A stretch of DNA of 64,000 bases from Paenibacillus lycopersici (GCF_010119935.1 NZ_CP048209.1:4467001-4531000); one strand, 5' to 3'. Shown: positions 16,812-25,852, counted from the stretch's first letter. The notes: generated by a model not told the origin, from the letters alone. Numbers and translations are program-made.

Positions 16812-17594
16812 CTACGAACCGGTCGACCGGTAATGCCGGACGCCGATCCGCCAGACGAGCAGGCATGGCGCGAGGAACAGAAACCCGCTCAGCGGCGTCA
16901 GCGCGTAGAGCGCATGATCGGCACCTTCGCGCCCGAGGATGTACAGCAGCGGCAAATAGTTAATGCAGCCGAACGGGATGATGAAGGTGAAGAACCGTTT
17001 GATCCAGCGGTGATAGATGTTGAGCGGATACTGCGTCATTTCCCGTCCGCCGTCGGTGAAGATATTGACGATTTCCAGCCCCTGCACCGTCCAGAAGCTG
17101 ATCGACGCGGCAAGGATGAAGATGCCGGTGTAAATGACGGTACCGCATAGGAGCATCAGGACGAGCGCCATGATTCTGAGTCCCGTCCACGCGACATCGA
17201 TATGCATGACGGACCATACGAGCAGGGCCAGACTGAGCAGCAGCCTGCCAAGGCGGGCAAACTCGAACCGCGAGCCGAGCACCTGTACGACCGTGCCGCG
17301 CGGACGTACGAGAAGCCTGTCGAAATCGCCGCTCACGACAAGGCTCGAGAACGTATCGAAGCCGCGCGCGAACGTCTCGCTGAGCGAGAACGCCATCTGG
17401 GTCACGGCGAAGCATAGCGCCACCTCGTAGAAATCCCAGCCTTTCAGCTGCCCGAACCGTTCGAACATGAAGTACACCCCGGCCAATGTCGTGAACGGCG
17501 TCAAGCACTGGCCGACGAGGAGCAGCAAGAACGAGCCCCGATATTGCATTTGCGATTTCAAGATGATCAGCATGTATTTGAAATAAAGCTTCAT
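16812..17594 (-). CDS. ABC-2 family permease, second subunit (DUF990-like)
   Basis: This 260-residue protein has six predicted membrane segments and starts MKLYFKYMLIILKSQMQYRGSF, the layout of the ABC-2/DUF990 permeases. The segment LVVSGDFDRLLVRPRG in the first cytoplasmic loop is the conserved mark of this family. It lies 9 nt after the first permease gene and should form the heterodimeric channel with it. The substrate is unknown; related systems export toxic cations such as viologens or peptides. Confidence 0.88.
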   Translation of the reverse strand: MKLYFKYMLIILKSQMQYRGSFLLLLVGQCLTPFTTLAGVYFMFERFGQLKGWDFYEVALCFAVTQMAFSLSETFARGFDTFSSLVVSGDFDRLLVRPRGTVVQVLGSRFEFARLGRLLLSLALLVWSVMHIDVAWTGLRIMALVLMLLCGTVIYTGIFILAASISFWTVQGLEIVNIFTDGGREMTQYPLNIYHRWIKRFFTFIIPFGCINYLPLLYILGREGADHALYALTPLSGFLFLAPCLLVWRIGVRHYRSTGS

Positions 17595-17603
17595 GGCCCC
17601 GCT

Positions 17604-18410
17604 TCAGCCTCCCTGCACGACGATGCGCCGCAGCGCCCGTCCCATGGTGAATTTGCCGACGGCGACCAGCGCTGCGAGCCATGTCAATTGCCCCAGCAGC
17701 CCCACGGCCGCATCGGATTTCGTCAGATCCCCCGTATAGACCCGAAACGGAAAATCGACCGTCCAGTGAAACGGCAGCACGTATACGATGTTCTGCATCC
17801 ATCCCGGCATCAGCGGCACCGGAATGATCATCCCGGCAAGAAATTCGCCGAATATGCTGAACATCAGCAGCGAGCCGCTCGGCGACATCGTGACGAACAC
17901 GGAAATATAGATCAGCATCGACAACGATACGATCATGAGCAGGCCGATTAACAGCGCGGCGACGAAGAGCAGCAAGGTGAGCGGATCTGAAGGGAGCTCC
18001 AGCCGGTAAGGGTCCGGCAGAAACAGAGCAACAAGAAGAATCGGGAAGCAGCGCAGCAGCGCGCTCGACAACCGCTGGGCGAGCAGCTTGGCGAACCAGA
18101 AGCCGTAGATGCCGCTGGGCCGGCATAGCTCGTAAGCGATGTTGCCGCTTGTAATCAGCTGGAACAGCTCGTTGTCCCGGAGCCATAGAATGATGAAAGC
18201 CAGGAACGCCTGTTTGAGCCAGCTGTAGGTGATCACTTGGGACAGTGTCATCGGGGGTTGGTTGACGGTGTGCGCGTAGAACGCCTCGAAGACCATAATG
18301 AAGACGAAACCGAAGAAGAATTGCGTTCCGATGCCGGCCAGCGCCGCGGTGCGGTATTGAAGACCGGTGCTGACTCGGAGCCTGAAGACGGATAAGTAAG
18401 CCTTCCTCAT
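17604..18410 (-). CDS. ABC-2 family permease, first subunit (DUF990-like)
   Basis: This 268-residue protein has six membrane segments with LITSGNIAYELCRPSG in the first cytoplasmic loop, the counterpart of the VVSGDFDRLLVRPRG element of its partner. Its ATG overlaps the ATPase stop codon as ATGA, so ATPase and permease synthesis are coupled. The three genes together make one exporter (ATPase plus two unlike permeases). Confidence 0.88.
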   Translation of the reverse strand: MRKAYLSVFRLRVSTGLQYRTAALAGIGTQFFFGFVFIMVFEAFYAHTVNQPPMTLSQVITYSWLKQAFLAFIILWLRDNELFQLITSGNIAYELCRPSGIYGFWFAKLLAQRLSSALLRCFPILLVALFLPDPYRLELPSDPLTLLLFVAALLIGLLMIVSLSMLIYISVFVTMSPSGSLLMFSIFGEFLAGMIIPVPLMPGWMQNIVYVLPFHWTVDFPFRVYTGDLTKSDAAVGLLGQLTWLAALVAVGKFTMGRALRRIVVQGG

Positions 18411-19384
18411 AACCGGTACTCCTTGTACATCTGGACGATGATATCCTCGATCGGCTGGGTTTCGACCGCCACGTCCAGCAGTTCGACCTGCGCGGAGAGC
18501 CGGGTAATCGCCTCGGAGATCATCACCTGCTCGGTGTCGACGCCGAGTATGGCCCGCTCCGGCGTCCAGGACAGCAGCTCGGCGCCCGGAATATGCAGCG
18601 GCTTGCCGTTCTCGTGGTAGTCGGCGGTGATCGTCCGTTTCGTGCCGAACCGGCTCCGCAGGCCCTGCACGCTGCCGTCGTAGAGCAGCTTTCCTTTGCC
18701 GATCAGCAGAATCCGGCTCGCGAGCGCTTCGATGTCGTTCATATCATGCGTCGTCAGAATGACGGTGACGCCCTTCTCCTTGTTGATCTTCTTGATGAAC
18801 TGCCGCACCGCGATCTTGGAAACCGCGTCAAGCCCGATCGTCGGTTCGTCCAGGAACAAGATGCGCGGGCTGTGCAGCAAGGAGGCGGCGATTTCGCAGC
18901 GCATCCGCTGGCCGAGGCTCAGCTGCCTGACCGGCGTGTGGATGATGGCGCCTAGATCGAGCGCCTCGACGAGCAGCGTCAGCGTCTCCTTGTACTGCGC
19001 CTCCGGTACGTCGTAGATGTCGCGCAGCAGCTCGAACGAGTCGAGCACCGGCACGTCCCACCACAGCTGCGAGCGCTGGCCGAACACGACGCCGATGTTC
19101 TTCACGAACGGCACCCGGTCCTTCCACGGGGTGAAGCCGTCGATGACGCACGCGCCGCGGTCCGGCACCAGGATGCCGCTCATGACTTTGATCGTTGTCG
19201 ATTTGCCCGCCCCGTTCGGCCCGATGTAGCCGACGATTTCGCCGGGCGCAATCGAGAAGGAGATGTCCTGCAGCGCGTCGACCGCCGTGTACTCCCGATG
19301 GAACAGCGATTTGACCGCATGCCGGATACCCGGTTGCCGCTTCGCAACCAGGAATGTTTTGCTTATGCCTTCCAAAGTAATCAA
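18407..19384 (-). CDS. ABC transporter ATP-binding protein for the ABC-2 exporter
   Basis: This 325-residue ATPase powers the two permeases that follow. Walker A GPNGAGKST, signature LSLGQRMRCE, Walker B ILFLDEPTIGLD and the H-loop TTHD are all present, and an extra C-terminal domain of about 80 residues follows. The QRSQLWWDVP Q-loop is typical of the DUF990-linked group. I place the start at the TTG at 19384: GGAGG lies 9 nt upstream and the domain begins two residues later, whereas an upstream ATG would add 45 residues unlike any ABC protein. Confidence 0.9.
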   Translation of the reverse strand: MITLEGISKTFLVAKRQPGIRHAVKSLFHREYTAVDALQDISFSIAPGEIVGYIGPNGAGKSTTIKVMSGILVPDRGACVIDGFTPWKDRVPFVKNIGVVFGQRSQLWWDVPVLDSFELLRDIYDVPEAQYKETLTLLVEALDLGAIIHTPVRQLSLGQRMRCEIAASLLHSPRILFLDEPTIGLDAVSKIAVRQFIKKINKEKGVTVILTTHDMNDIEALASRILLIGKGKLLYDGSVQGLRSRFGTKRTITADYHENGKPLHIPGAELLSWTPERAILGVDTEQVMISEAITRLSAQVELLDVAVETQPIEDIIVQMYKEYRL

Positions 19385-19496
19385 CTTCCTGTACCTCCAT
19401 ATTTTATTAGTGTATTGAGAATGACAGGGAGAAAAATATACCACTACCCTGCAAACGCTGTCAAGATTGAATTTGGATGAAGGAATAAAATCTCCG

Positions 19497-19540
19497 CAGC
19501 AAAAAGCGGATACCGCCATTAAGGTGCATCCGCTTCTTCG
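19497..19540 (-). terminator. Possible terminator of the thioredoxin-like gene
   Basis: On the minus strand AAGCGGAT and its complement flank an imperfect loop of about 20 nt and are followed by TTTTT. It lies about 90 nt after the stop at 19628. The long loop lowers confidence. Confidence 0.45.
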
Positions 19541-19627
19541 CCGTTCGTTCTATCCGTTGTATCTTCATTGTCACTGTCGGTTCTTAACCGTTGTTGACTC
19601 GTATCGTATTGGATCGCGCCGCCATGA

Positions 19628-20194
19628 TCAGGTCGCCGCGTTCGCCTTCTCTTCAACTTCGGCATTCAGCCATTTGTCGATAAGCGACTGCCATTGCTCC
19701 TTCTTGATGACGCCCTCGACCCGTTCCCGGACGATACCGTTGCCGTCCACCAGCAGACTGATCGGGAACGAATTGATCTTGTACAGCTTCTGGGCGCTGC
19801 CCTCTCTGTCCATCAGGATGGTGAACGTCAGCTTCTGCTGATCGACGAATTCCCTCGCCTGCCGTTCCTTGTCGACGCTCGTCGCGTTGATCCCCAAGAT
19901 TTGCAGCTTATCGCCATATTCCTTCGACAGCGCTTGAAGATCGGGCGCTTCCATCTCGCAGGGGTAACACCAGGACGCCCAGAAATTAACCAGCGTCAGC
20001 TTTTCCTGCTTCCCGCCGATCGCGACAGGCCGATCTTTCAGATCGGGCAAGCTGAGCGTCGGCGCGGTGAAACCCGGCTTCGGCAGCATATCCGACGATG
20101 CGGCCAAGACTTCGTCATGTTTGCCGTTATTCTGATATACGGCTACTCCCGCAAGCAGAAGTACAATGGCTAGCAATACGATCGATCGTTTCAT
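19628..20194 (-). CDS. Membrane-anchored TlpA/ResA-type thiol-disulfide oxidoreductase
   Basis: This 188-residue protein has an uncleaved or lipoprotein-like membrane helix (about 3-22) and a thioredoxin domain facing outside. The active site is WASWCYPC (CxxC), followed by the INATSVDKE insertion and the cis-Pro in NSFPISLLVDGNG. This is the TlpA/ResA pattern used in cytochrome c assembly or repair of extracellular cysteines. I start at MKRSIVLL with AAGAAGG 6 nt upstream. No cytochrome genes are nearby, so the client is unknown. Confidence 0.9.
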   Translation of the reverse strand: MKRSIVLLAIVLLLAGVAVYQNNGKHDEVLAASSDMLPKPGFTAPTLSLPDLKDRPVAIGGKQEKLTLVNFWASWCYPCEMEAPDLQALSKEYGDKLQILGINATSVDKERQAREFVDQQKLTFTILMDREGSAQKLYKINSFPISLLVDGNGIVRERVEGVIKKEQWQSLIDKWLNAEVEEKANAAT

Positions 20195-20334
20195 GTTGGG
20201 CCTTCTTTCCAAAATTTGTCGATACATCCGACTCGCTTCCCCTATGTTACCACGAGCAAGAATGGCAGCTCAAGTTCAAGGGCACATTACCCGAAGACCA
20301 TTCGGTCAAACCAGGGGCTTGGGGGCTGGAAACA

Positions 20335-21651
20335 GTGAAACAATCGACGAAATCCCGCGGCGCGGCCGGCGGTCCCGGTAAGCTGCGGACGACGGGACCG
20401 GCCGGTTCGGCGTCCGACTCGAAGCAAGGCGGCAAAGGCGGCGGCAAATGGCTGGAATACATGGCCCTGGCGACCGTACCGCTCGTGCTCGTGCTCGGCA
20501 ACTCCATGCTGGTGCCGATTCTCCCGGAAATGGAACGCAAGCTTCACATCTCCACGTTTCAGGCAAGTCTCGTAATTACGTTATTCTCCGTCTCGGCGGG
20601 CTTAATTATTCCGATCTCCGGATATCTCTCCGACCGCTATTCAAGGAAAGGCGTCATCCTCCCTTCCCTGGCGCTCTACGGCGTCGCGGGAATCGGCGCC
20701 GGCGTCGCGGCGGTCATGCACTCGTACGGTTTCCTCATTGCCGCCCGGGCGCTGCAAGGCATCGGCGCCGCGGGAACGTCCTCGATCGCCATGGCGCTCG
20801 TGGGCGACAAATACAAGGACGGCGAAGAGAGCGAGGCGCTCGGCCTGATCGAAGCATCCAACGGCGCCGGCAAAGTCATCAGCCCGATCATCGGATCGCT
20901 GCTCGCGCTGCTGTCCTGGTACGCGCCGCTATTCGCGTTCCCGGCGTTCTGCGCTTGCTCGTTCGCCGCCGTGATGTTCCTCATCAAAGAACCGTCCCGG
21001 GAGAGCAAGGAACAAGCGCTGCCGATCAAACAATACGTCAAGGACATCGGCAAAGTGTTCCGGGAGAAAGGCAAATGGCTAATCAGCGCCTTCGTGTCGG
21101 GCTCGCTCGGCTTATTCATTCTGTTCGGCGTCCTGTTCCGGCTGTCGGACCTGCTGGAGAAGGCGCCTTATAACGTCGACGGCGTCGCGAAGGGCGGCGT
21201 ACTCGCGATTCCGTTATTGTTCTTGGTCATAACCGCGTACATTACCGGCCGTAAAATCAAAAACAACGGCAAGCTGATGCGCGTCCTCATGATCATCGGA
21301 CTCGCCGTCATGGGCGCCGCCTTGGCCGCAGCCGCGTTCCTTCACCGGAATATCTATGTGCTGATCGGTTTCGCCGCGCTAAGCAGCCTCGGAACCGGTC
21401 TGCTGCTGCCATGCTTGAACACATTGATCACCGGTTCCGTCGACCGCCAGCATCGCGGCATGGTGACATCGCTGTACAGCAGCCTGCGTTTCTTCGGCGT
21501 CGCCTTCGGTCCGCCGTTATTCGGCTGGATCGCAGCGAAATCCGATGCGCTGCTCTATGGCATCGTGTCGGGCTTGTCCGTAGCCGCGCTGCTGATCATC
21601 GTCTTCCTCGTGCACCCGCCGGCACAGGCCGGGGATGCGCCGGCCGAATAA
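20335..21651 (+). CDS. MFS exporter, DHA1 (12-helix drug efflux) family
   Basis: This protein of about 438 residues should exchange protons for a drug or metabolite. A basic, disordered N-terminus is followed by 12 predicted membrane helices; the A-motif GYLSDRYSRKGVIL lies between helices 2 and 3. The closest type I recognise is the YmfD/YitZ group of Bacillus efflux pumps. I place the start at the GTG at 20335, which keeps a Gly/Lys-rich tail of about 35 residues before helix 1; an internal ATG just before helix 1 (MALATVPLV) is possible. It is divergent from the thioredoxin-like gene. Confidence 0.85.
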   Translation: MKQSTKSRGAAGGPGKLRTTGPAGSASDSKQGGKGGGKWLEYMALATVPLVLVLGNSMLVPILPEMERKLHISTFQASLVITLFSVSAGLIIPISGYLSDRYSRKGVILPSLALYGVAGIGAGVAAVMHSYGFLIAARALQGIGAAGTSSIAMALVGDKYKDGEESEALGLIEASNGAGKVISPIIGSLLALLSWYAPLFAFPAFCACSFAAVMFLIKEPSRESKEQALPIKQYVKDIGKVFREKGKWLISAFVSGSLGLFILFGVLFRLSDLLEKAPYNVDGVAKGGVLAIPLLFLVITAYITGRKIKNNGKLMRVLMIIGLAVMGAALAAAAFLHRNIYVLIGFAALSSLGTGLLLPCLNTLITGSVDRQHRGMVTSLYSSLRFFGVAFGPPLFGWIAAKSDALLYGIVSGLSVAALLIIVFLVHPPAQAGDAPAE

Positions 21652-21767
21652 ATCAGCTCGGCTTGCAATCGCTCGATATGGCCATCCGACCTCCCGCTCC
21701 CGCGGCGCTTGCGCTATAATGAGGTTAATTATCGCTGTCATGCAGCCACAGAAGGAGAACCGCCGCC

Positions 21768-22214
21768 ATGAGGCAGCCGCCGCGGAGAGCCGAGCTGGAA
21801 CCGCAAGCCTGTAACCGCCTGATCGAGACATGCGTCAATGCGCTGCCCTATGAAGCATGCGGCGTATTAAGCGGCTCCTGCCACGGAGAGTTGCTTCGCA
21901 TTTCCGGCGTCCATCCGATTCGAAACGCATCGCCGATTCCCGCGAAGGCCTTTGCCTTCGATCCGGCCGACTGGATCCGCGTGCTGTACGGCATGCAAAA
22001 AAACCGGCAATCGCTTGTCGGTTTCTTCCATTCCCATCCCGCTTCGCCTCCCGTGCCGAGCCCGGCCGACCGCGACGGTCTCCCGCCGGTTGACGGCGGC
22101 ACCTCGTACTGGATCGTCGCTCCCCGGCATTCGGAGCTTGGAGCGGCGCTGCAGCCATATTGGCTGCAGGACGGGACGTTCCATCCGTTAATGCTTGCTC
22201 AAATAAGCGTATAA
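21768..22214 (+). CDS. JAMM (MPN+/M67) family metallopeptidase
   Basis: This 148-residue Zn peptidase domain has the catalytic Glu in PYEACGVLSG (about 27-36) and the zinc signature FFHSHPASPPVPSPAD (HxHP then SxxD, about 85-100). Stand-alone bacterial proteins of this kind remove C-terminal residues from small sulfur-carrier or ubiquitin-like proteins. No ThiS/MoaD-like partner is adjacent. AGGAG precedes the ATG. Its 3' end overlaps the end of the convergent exonuclease gene by 27 nt. Confidence 0.88.
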   Translation: MRQPPRRAELEPQACNRLIETCVNALPYEACGVLSGSCHGELLRISGVHPIRNASPIPAKAFAFDPADWIRVLYGMQKNRQSLVGFFHSHPASPPVPSPADRDGLPPVDGGTSYWIVAPRHSELGAALQPYWLQDGTFHPLMLAQISV

Positions 22215-22922
22215 GTCCCCCAATGTCACCACATTCCGCTCCAGCATCCGCTTCAGATAATGAAGCCAAAGCCTGGCCGTCATCACCGCATCCTCGAGCG
22301 CATGATGACGCTGCCCGATCACGATGCCGGACTGCTCCAGCAGGTCATCCAAATGATAGCTGGCGCGCCCCGAATCCAGCCACTTGGCGACCATTATCGT
22401 ATCCAGCACGCGATGCGTCAGGTTCACCTTCGACGTACGCCAGAGCGCGCTGTTCAGAAACTGCTTGTCATGCCCGCTGGCATGCGCGATGAGCAGCCTT
22501 TTCCCGACGAATGCCATAAAATCGTGCAGCACCTGCATCAGCTCGGGCGCGTCCCGCACCATCTCGTTCGTAATGCCGGTCAGCTCCGAAATCGGCCTCG
22601 GCACGCTGCGCTTCGGATTGACCAGACTGTAGAACGTCCGCTCTTCCAGCAGCTGCCCGCCTTTCAGCATAACCGCGCCGAACGAAATGATTTCGTCCCC
22701 GTTGGCCGGATAGAAGCCGGTCGTCTCCAGATCGAACACGACGACTTCCATTTCGGACAGCGGCTGGTCCATGATGGAATCTTTGCGTTGTTCCTTGGAT
22801 ATCGAGCGAATGAACGCCATCTGCTGCGCGTTCTGCACCCCCCTCATCGATGCCAGCGCCGGCGTGATGCCGCCCATTTTGTACAAATGCCACATCCGGC
22901 CTACGCCTTTCCGTTCGTTCAT
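22188..22922 (-). CDS. DnaQ-like 3'-5' exonuclease
   Basis: This 244-residue DEDDh exonuclease has ExoI VVFDLETTGFYPANGDEI (about 61-78), ExoII in LLIAHASGHDKQFLN and ExoIII in HHALEDAVMTARL. An N-terminal extension of about 55 residues precedes the domain. It resembles the epsilon-like exonucleases found beside DUF294 genes, and here too the DUF294 gene sits immediately upstream in the same direction, 27 nt away. A proofreading, RNA-trimming or repair role is possible; nothing in the context decides. Confidence 0.9.
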   Translation of the reverse strand: MNERKGVGRMWHLYKMGGITPALASMRGVQNAQQMAFIRSISKEQRKDSIMDQPLSEMEVVVFDLETTGFYPANGDEIISFGAVMLKGGQLLEERTFYSLVNPKRSVPRPISELTGITNEMVRDAPELMQVLHDFMAFVGKRLLIAHASGHDKQFLNSALWRTSKVNLTHRVLDTIMVAKWLDSGRASYHLDDLLEQSGIVIGQRHHALEDAVMTARLWLHYLKRMLERNVVTLGDLYAYLSKH

Positions 22923-22949
22923 GTTCTTCCCCTCCGGATGAGCTTGCGC

Positions 22950-24020
22950 TTATATCCGGCCCAGCGCCCGTCTCCGAACCCGTTTCTGCAGCTTCTTCGC
23001 GACGCGAAGGCCGGTCTTCAGTTCCTCGATCAGTTCCTTGGTCATGCGGGCATGGGGGAGCTTGCCGTTGTTGGCATAGAAGCCGTCGTCCAGCTTGACG
23101 GTCGTCATCAAGCGCAGCCGCAGGAACAACGCGAATACCTCGGCATAGCGCGCGCCTTCCGTTTCATCGACAATCCCCAAGTCCGTCAGCGCTCGCAAGC
23201 GCGCAAGCGTGGACGTCCGGCGGATGCCCGCTTGGATGGCTAGCAGACGAACCGCGTTCACCATCGGAATATACGCGCCGTACTTCAGGTCGAGACTGCC
23301 CGAATCCTCGCCGTAACGCTCTTTGAACAGCTGGCCGAATACGCCGACGAGCACTTTGTGGCGCATCGTATTATGCAGCATATTCGCGGCGATCCGTTCA
23401 TGGTCTTGCATATTTGCGAAGAAACAGTCTTGCAGCGTTTCGGCAAGCGCCGGCGCGCCCGCTGCCATGCGGCAGTCCGCCACGATCAGCAGGTATCTGA
23501 CCCGCTCCCAGTCCGGATCCCGGAACCACTGCTCCAATTGCGCCTTCCATTGCGATTCCGAACGGCACCAGAGCGGATTGGCGCTGACGACCTCGCCCTC
23601 GCACGGCGGATAGCCAAGCTGTTGAAGCAGACAAACCGCCGTTTGCGCGAATCGCGCGAAGTACAGCGCGGTCGATTCCGCCTGCGCCGGATCAGCCGGG
23701 TCCGCATAGATCAACCCGCTGTCTTGATCGCTCGCGAAGGTCTGTTCCGCCCTGCCCCCGCTGCCGAACAGCAGATACGCATACGGCACGGGCGGAGAAC
23801 CGAACCCCGACCGCGCCAGCTGCTCTTCCGAGAGGGCGACCGCGCGTCTGATGATGGCGTCGTGCATCGTGTTCAGATCCGTATAGAAGTGATCGATGCG
23901 CTGTTCGGCGAGCAGAGCTTCCAGACGCGAGTGAATATGGTCCCGCAAGCCGCGCAGCGAATGCGCGTCGCCGCAAGCGCCGATGCGCGCAAGCAGCTGC
24001 CCAAGAACCGGGTCGCTCAT
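22950..24020 (-). CDS. DUF294 nucleotidyltransferase-like protein (GlnD-like core)
   Basis: This 356-residue protein has a nucleotidyltransferase core with LLFGSGGRAEQTFASDQDSGLIY (about 84-106), where GSxGR and the DxD metal pair match the GlnD-like fold, followed by the helical DUF294 C-terminal substrate-binding domain (about 210-345). The CBS and cNMP-binding domains often fused to this core are missing. It is cotranscribed with the DnaQ-like exonuclease and lies 130 nt beyond the 3' end of the ammonium transporter gene. The substrate is unknown; PII-type uridylylation would be a guess. Confidence 0.85.
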   Translation of the reverse strand: MSDPVLGQLLARIGACGDAHSLRGLRDHIHSRLEALLAEQRIDHFYTDLNTMHDAIIRRAVALSEEQLARSGFGSPPVPYAYLLFGSGGRAEQTFASDQDSGLIYADPADPAQAESTALYFARFAQTAVCLLQQLGYPPCEGEVVSANPLWCRSESQWKAQLEQWFRDPDWERVRYLLIVADCRMAAGAPALAETLQDCFFANMQDHERIAANMLHNTMRHKVLVGVFGQLFKERYGEDSGSLDLKYGAYIPMVNAVRLLAIQAGIRRTSTLARLRALTDLGIVDETEGARYAEVFALFLRLRLMTTVKLDDGFYANNGKLPHARMTKELIEELKTGLRVAKKLQKRVRRRALGRI

Positions 24021-24150
24021 GCAGTGCTCACCTCATTATCAGGATAGTGGGTCCGAAACCGGCGGCGCCGTGCATAAGCGGCGCCGCAAGCTTCATCCCT
24101 ATGAACGATATCGGAATCTATGCCGCAGTTTCCTTAGCCATGCATGGGGA

Positions 24151-25521
24151 CTACATGTTTTGTTGAGCTTTCTTCATTTGTTCCGGGTAACCGAACGTGC
24201 CGTGCTCCGAGAGGTCAAGGCCGATGATCTCTTGCTCCTCCGTAACGCGAAGACCCATGACCGCTTTCATGATGCCGAGCAGCAGGAAGGAGGCGACCAG
24301 CGTATAGCCGCCGCAGACGACGACCGATTCCAATTGCACCCACAGCTGATGCCAGCTCCCCGTATCGATCAGACCGCCGACGCCGACGTTCAGTTTCTTC
24401 GCCAGCGCGTCGGTCGCGAAGATCCCGTTCGCAAGCGTCCCCCAGATGCCGGCCGCGCCATGCACCGACAGCGCGTAGATCGGATCGTCGACCTTGATTT
24501 TCTCGAAGAACTTGACGCTGAAGAAGACGAGGACGCCTGCGACGAGACCGATTACGACCGCCGCCCAAGGATCGACGAATGCGCAAGTCGCGGTGATGGC
24601 GACCAGACCGGCAAGCGCGCCGTTCAGCGTCGTCGTGATATCCGCTTTGCCGTTGACGAGCCAGGAGATCAACAATGCGGATACCGCGCCGCCCGCTGCG
24701 CCAAGCTGCGTATTGAACGCGACATAACCGAAGAATCCATCCCCTACGCTCAGCGCGCTGCCGGCGTTAAAGCCGAACCAGCCCACCCACAGAATCAGGA
24801 CCGACAAGGCGCCAAACACTTGGTTGTGACCGAGAATTTCGTTCGCGGAGCCGTCTTTATTGAAGCGGCCGATCCGCGGTTTCAAGAGCACCGTCGCGGC
24901 GAAGGCCGCAATCGCGCCCGTCAAGTGAACGACGGTAGAGCCGGCGTAGTCCTGCGCGCCTTTCGTGAACAGCCAGCCGGAGGAGCTCCAGATCCAGTGC
25001 GCGATGACCGGATAGATGAGCGCGGTGAACAATACGGTGAAGACGAGATAGGCGGAGAGCTTGGCGCGTTCCGCGAAGCCGCCCCATGCAATGGAGAGCG
25101 ACACTGCCGCGAAGGCCAGCTGGAAGACGAAGAATATCGTCGTCGGCAGCGAATCGCCGTCTCCCGCGGCTACGGCCGGCGAGAAGAATTGACCGCCCCA
25201 CCCGATGACGCGGCTGATGGTGTTCTCGGCATTGTCGGCACCGAATGCGAAGGCATAGCCGATGGCCCAGTAAACCAAGGTACAGAGACCCAGCGTGAAA
25301 ATCGTTTTCCCTGCAATATGGCCCGCATTCTTCATGCGCGTCGACCCGGACTCCAGCAGGATGAAACCGCCTTGCATCAAGATGACCAGAATGGCCGCAA
25401 CGAGCACCCAAATCGAGTTGAGCCCCATGTTCAGCACGGCTGCGTCGGAATCATCCGCGAATGCCAATGCCGGGAATAACAACGATAAGGCTCCTAATGA
25501 CAAAAGCAACTTCTTAACCAT
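24151..25521 (-). CDS. amt: Ammonium transporter
   Basis: This 456-residue Amt/MEP channel for ammonium has a cleavable signal-like first helix (LLLSLGALSLLFPALAFADD) and 11 further membrane segments. Pore landmarks are visible: LGHNQVFGALSVLILWVGWFGFNAGS holds the first pore His region, and the Phe gate and twin-His positions read normally (VHGAAGIWGTLANGIF). The start at 25521 has GGGAG 8 nt upstream. There is no glnK gene beside it, which is common in Amt loci elsewhere. Regulation by GlnR/TnrA is strongly suggested by two boxes upstream. Confidence 0.95.
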   Translation of the reverse strand: MVKKLLLSLGALSLLFPALAFADDSDAAVLNMGLNSIWVLVAAILVILMQGGFILLESGSTRMKNAGHIAGKTIFTLGLCTLVYWAIGYAFAFGADNAENTISRVIGWGGQFFSPAVAAGDGDSLPTTIFFVFQLAFAAVSLSIAWGGFAERAKLSAYLVFTVLFTALIYPVIAHWIWSSSGWLFTKGAQDYAGSTVVHLTGAIAAFAATVLLKPRIGRFNKDGSANEILGHNQVFGALSVLILWVGWFGFNAGSALSVGDGFFGYVAFNTQLGAAGGAVSALLISWLVNGKADITTTLNGALAGLVAITATCAFVDPWAAVVIGLVAGVLVFFSVKFFEKIKVDDPIYALSVHGAAGIWGTLANGIFATDALAKKLNVGVGGLIDTGSWHQLWVQLESVVVCGGYTLVASFLLLGIMKAVMGLRVTEEQEIIGLDLSEHGTFGYPEQMKKAQQNM

Positions 25522-25536
25522 ACGACCACTCCCTAA

Positions 25537-25553
25537 TGTAATGTTTACTAACA
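25537..25553. promoter_or_regulatory. GlnR/TnrA box, promoter-proximal
   Basis: The 17-bp dyad TGTAATGTTTACTAACA fits TGTNA-N7-TNACA at every fixed position. It lies 16 nt before the amt ATG and about 15-30 nt downstream of the predicted transcription start, a position suited to blocking elongation or clearance. Confidence 0.85.
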
Positions 25554-25574
25554 TATTACGAAAGACTTAATGTC

Positions 25575-25603
25575 ATTATAGTCAGATCTTCCCGATTTGA
25601 CAA
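25575..25603 (-). promoter_or_regulatory. Sigma-A promoter of amt
   Basis: On the minus strand TTGTCA (25603-25598), a 17-nt spacer and a perfect TATAAT (25580-25575) lie 54 nt before the amt start. The promoter sits between two GlnR/TnrA boxes. Confidence 0.85.
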
Positions 25604-25661
25604 TAATGAGTTTGCCGTTTTGAGAAAAAAATCTAACGTTCGTCTCTTAAAACCAGCATAA

Positions 25662-25678
25662 TGTTAAGTAATTTAACA
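25662..25678. promoter_or_regulatory. GlnR/TnrA box, promoter-distal
   Basis: The 17-bp dyad TGTTAAGTAATTTAACA fits TGTNA-N7-TNACA at every fixed position and has an AT-rich centre. It is about 59 nt upstream of the amt -35, a position suited to activation. It lies 175 nt before the divergent merR promoter. Confidence 0.85.
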
Positions 25679-25852
25679 ATTAATCGGCTTGGTTTTCTGT
25701 TTTTCCGAACTCATACTTCGTGTTTTTCGCCAGCTAGTGCCCCTGCAGCGCCATCCGCGTCCGGCATCTCATTAGATTCTAGTGCTCCACCGCAACTAAT
25801 GTCAGGTTTTATATACACGCAATATTGTGCATTTATTGTCAAAGCATAACGT

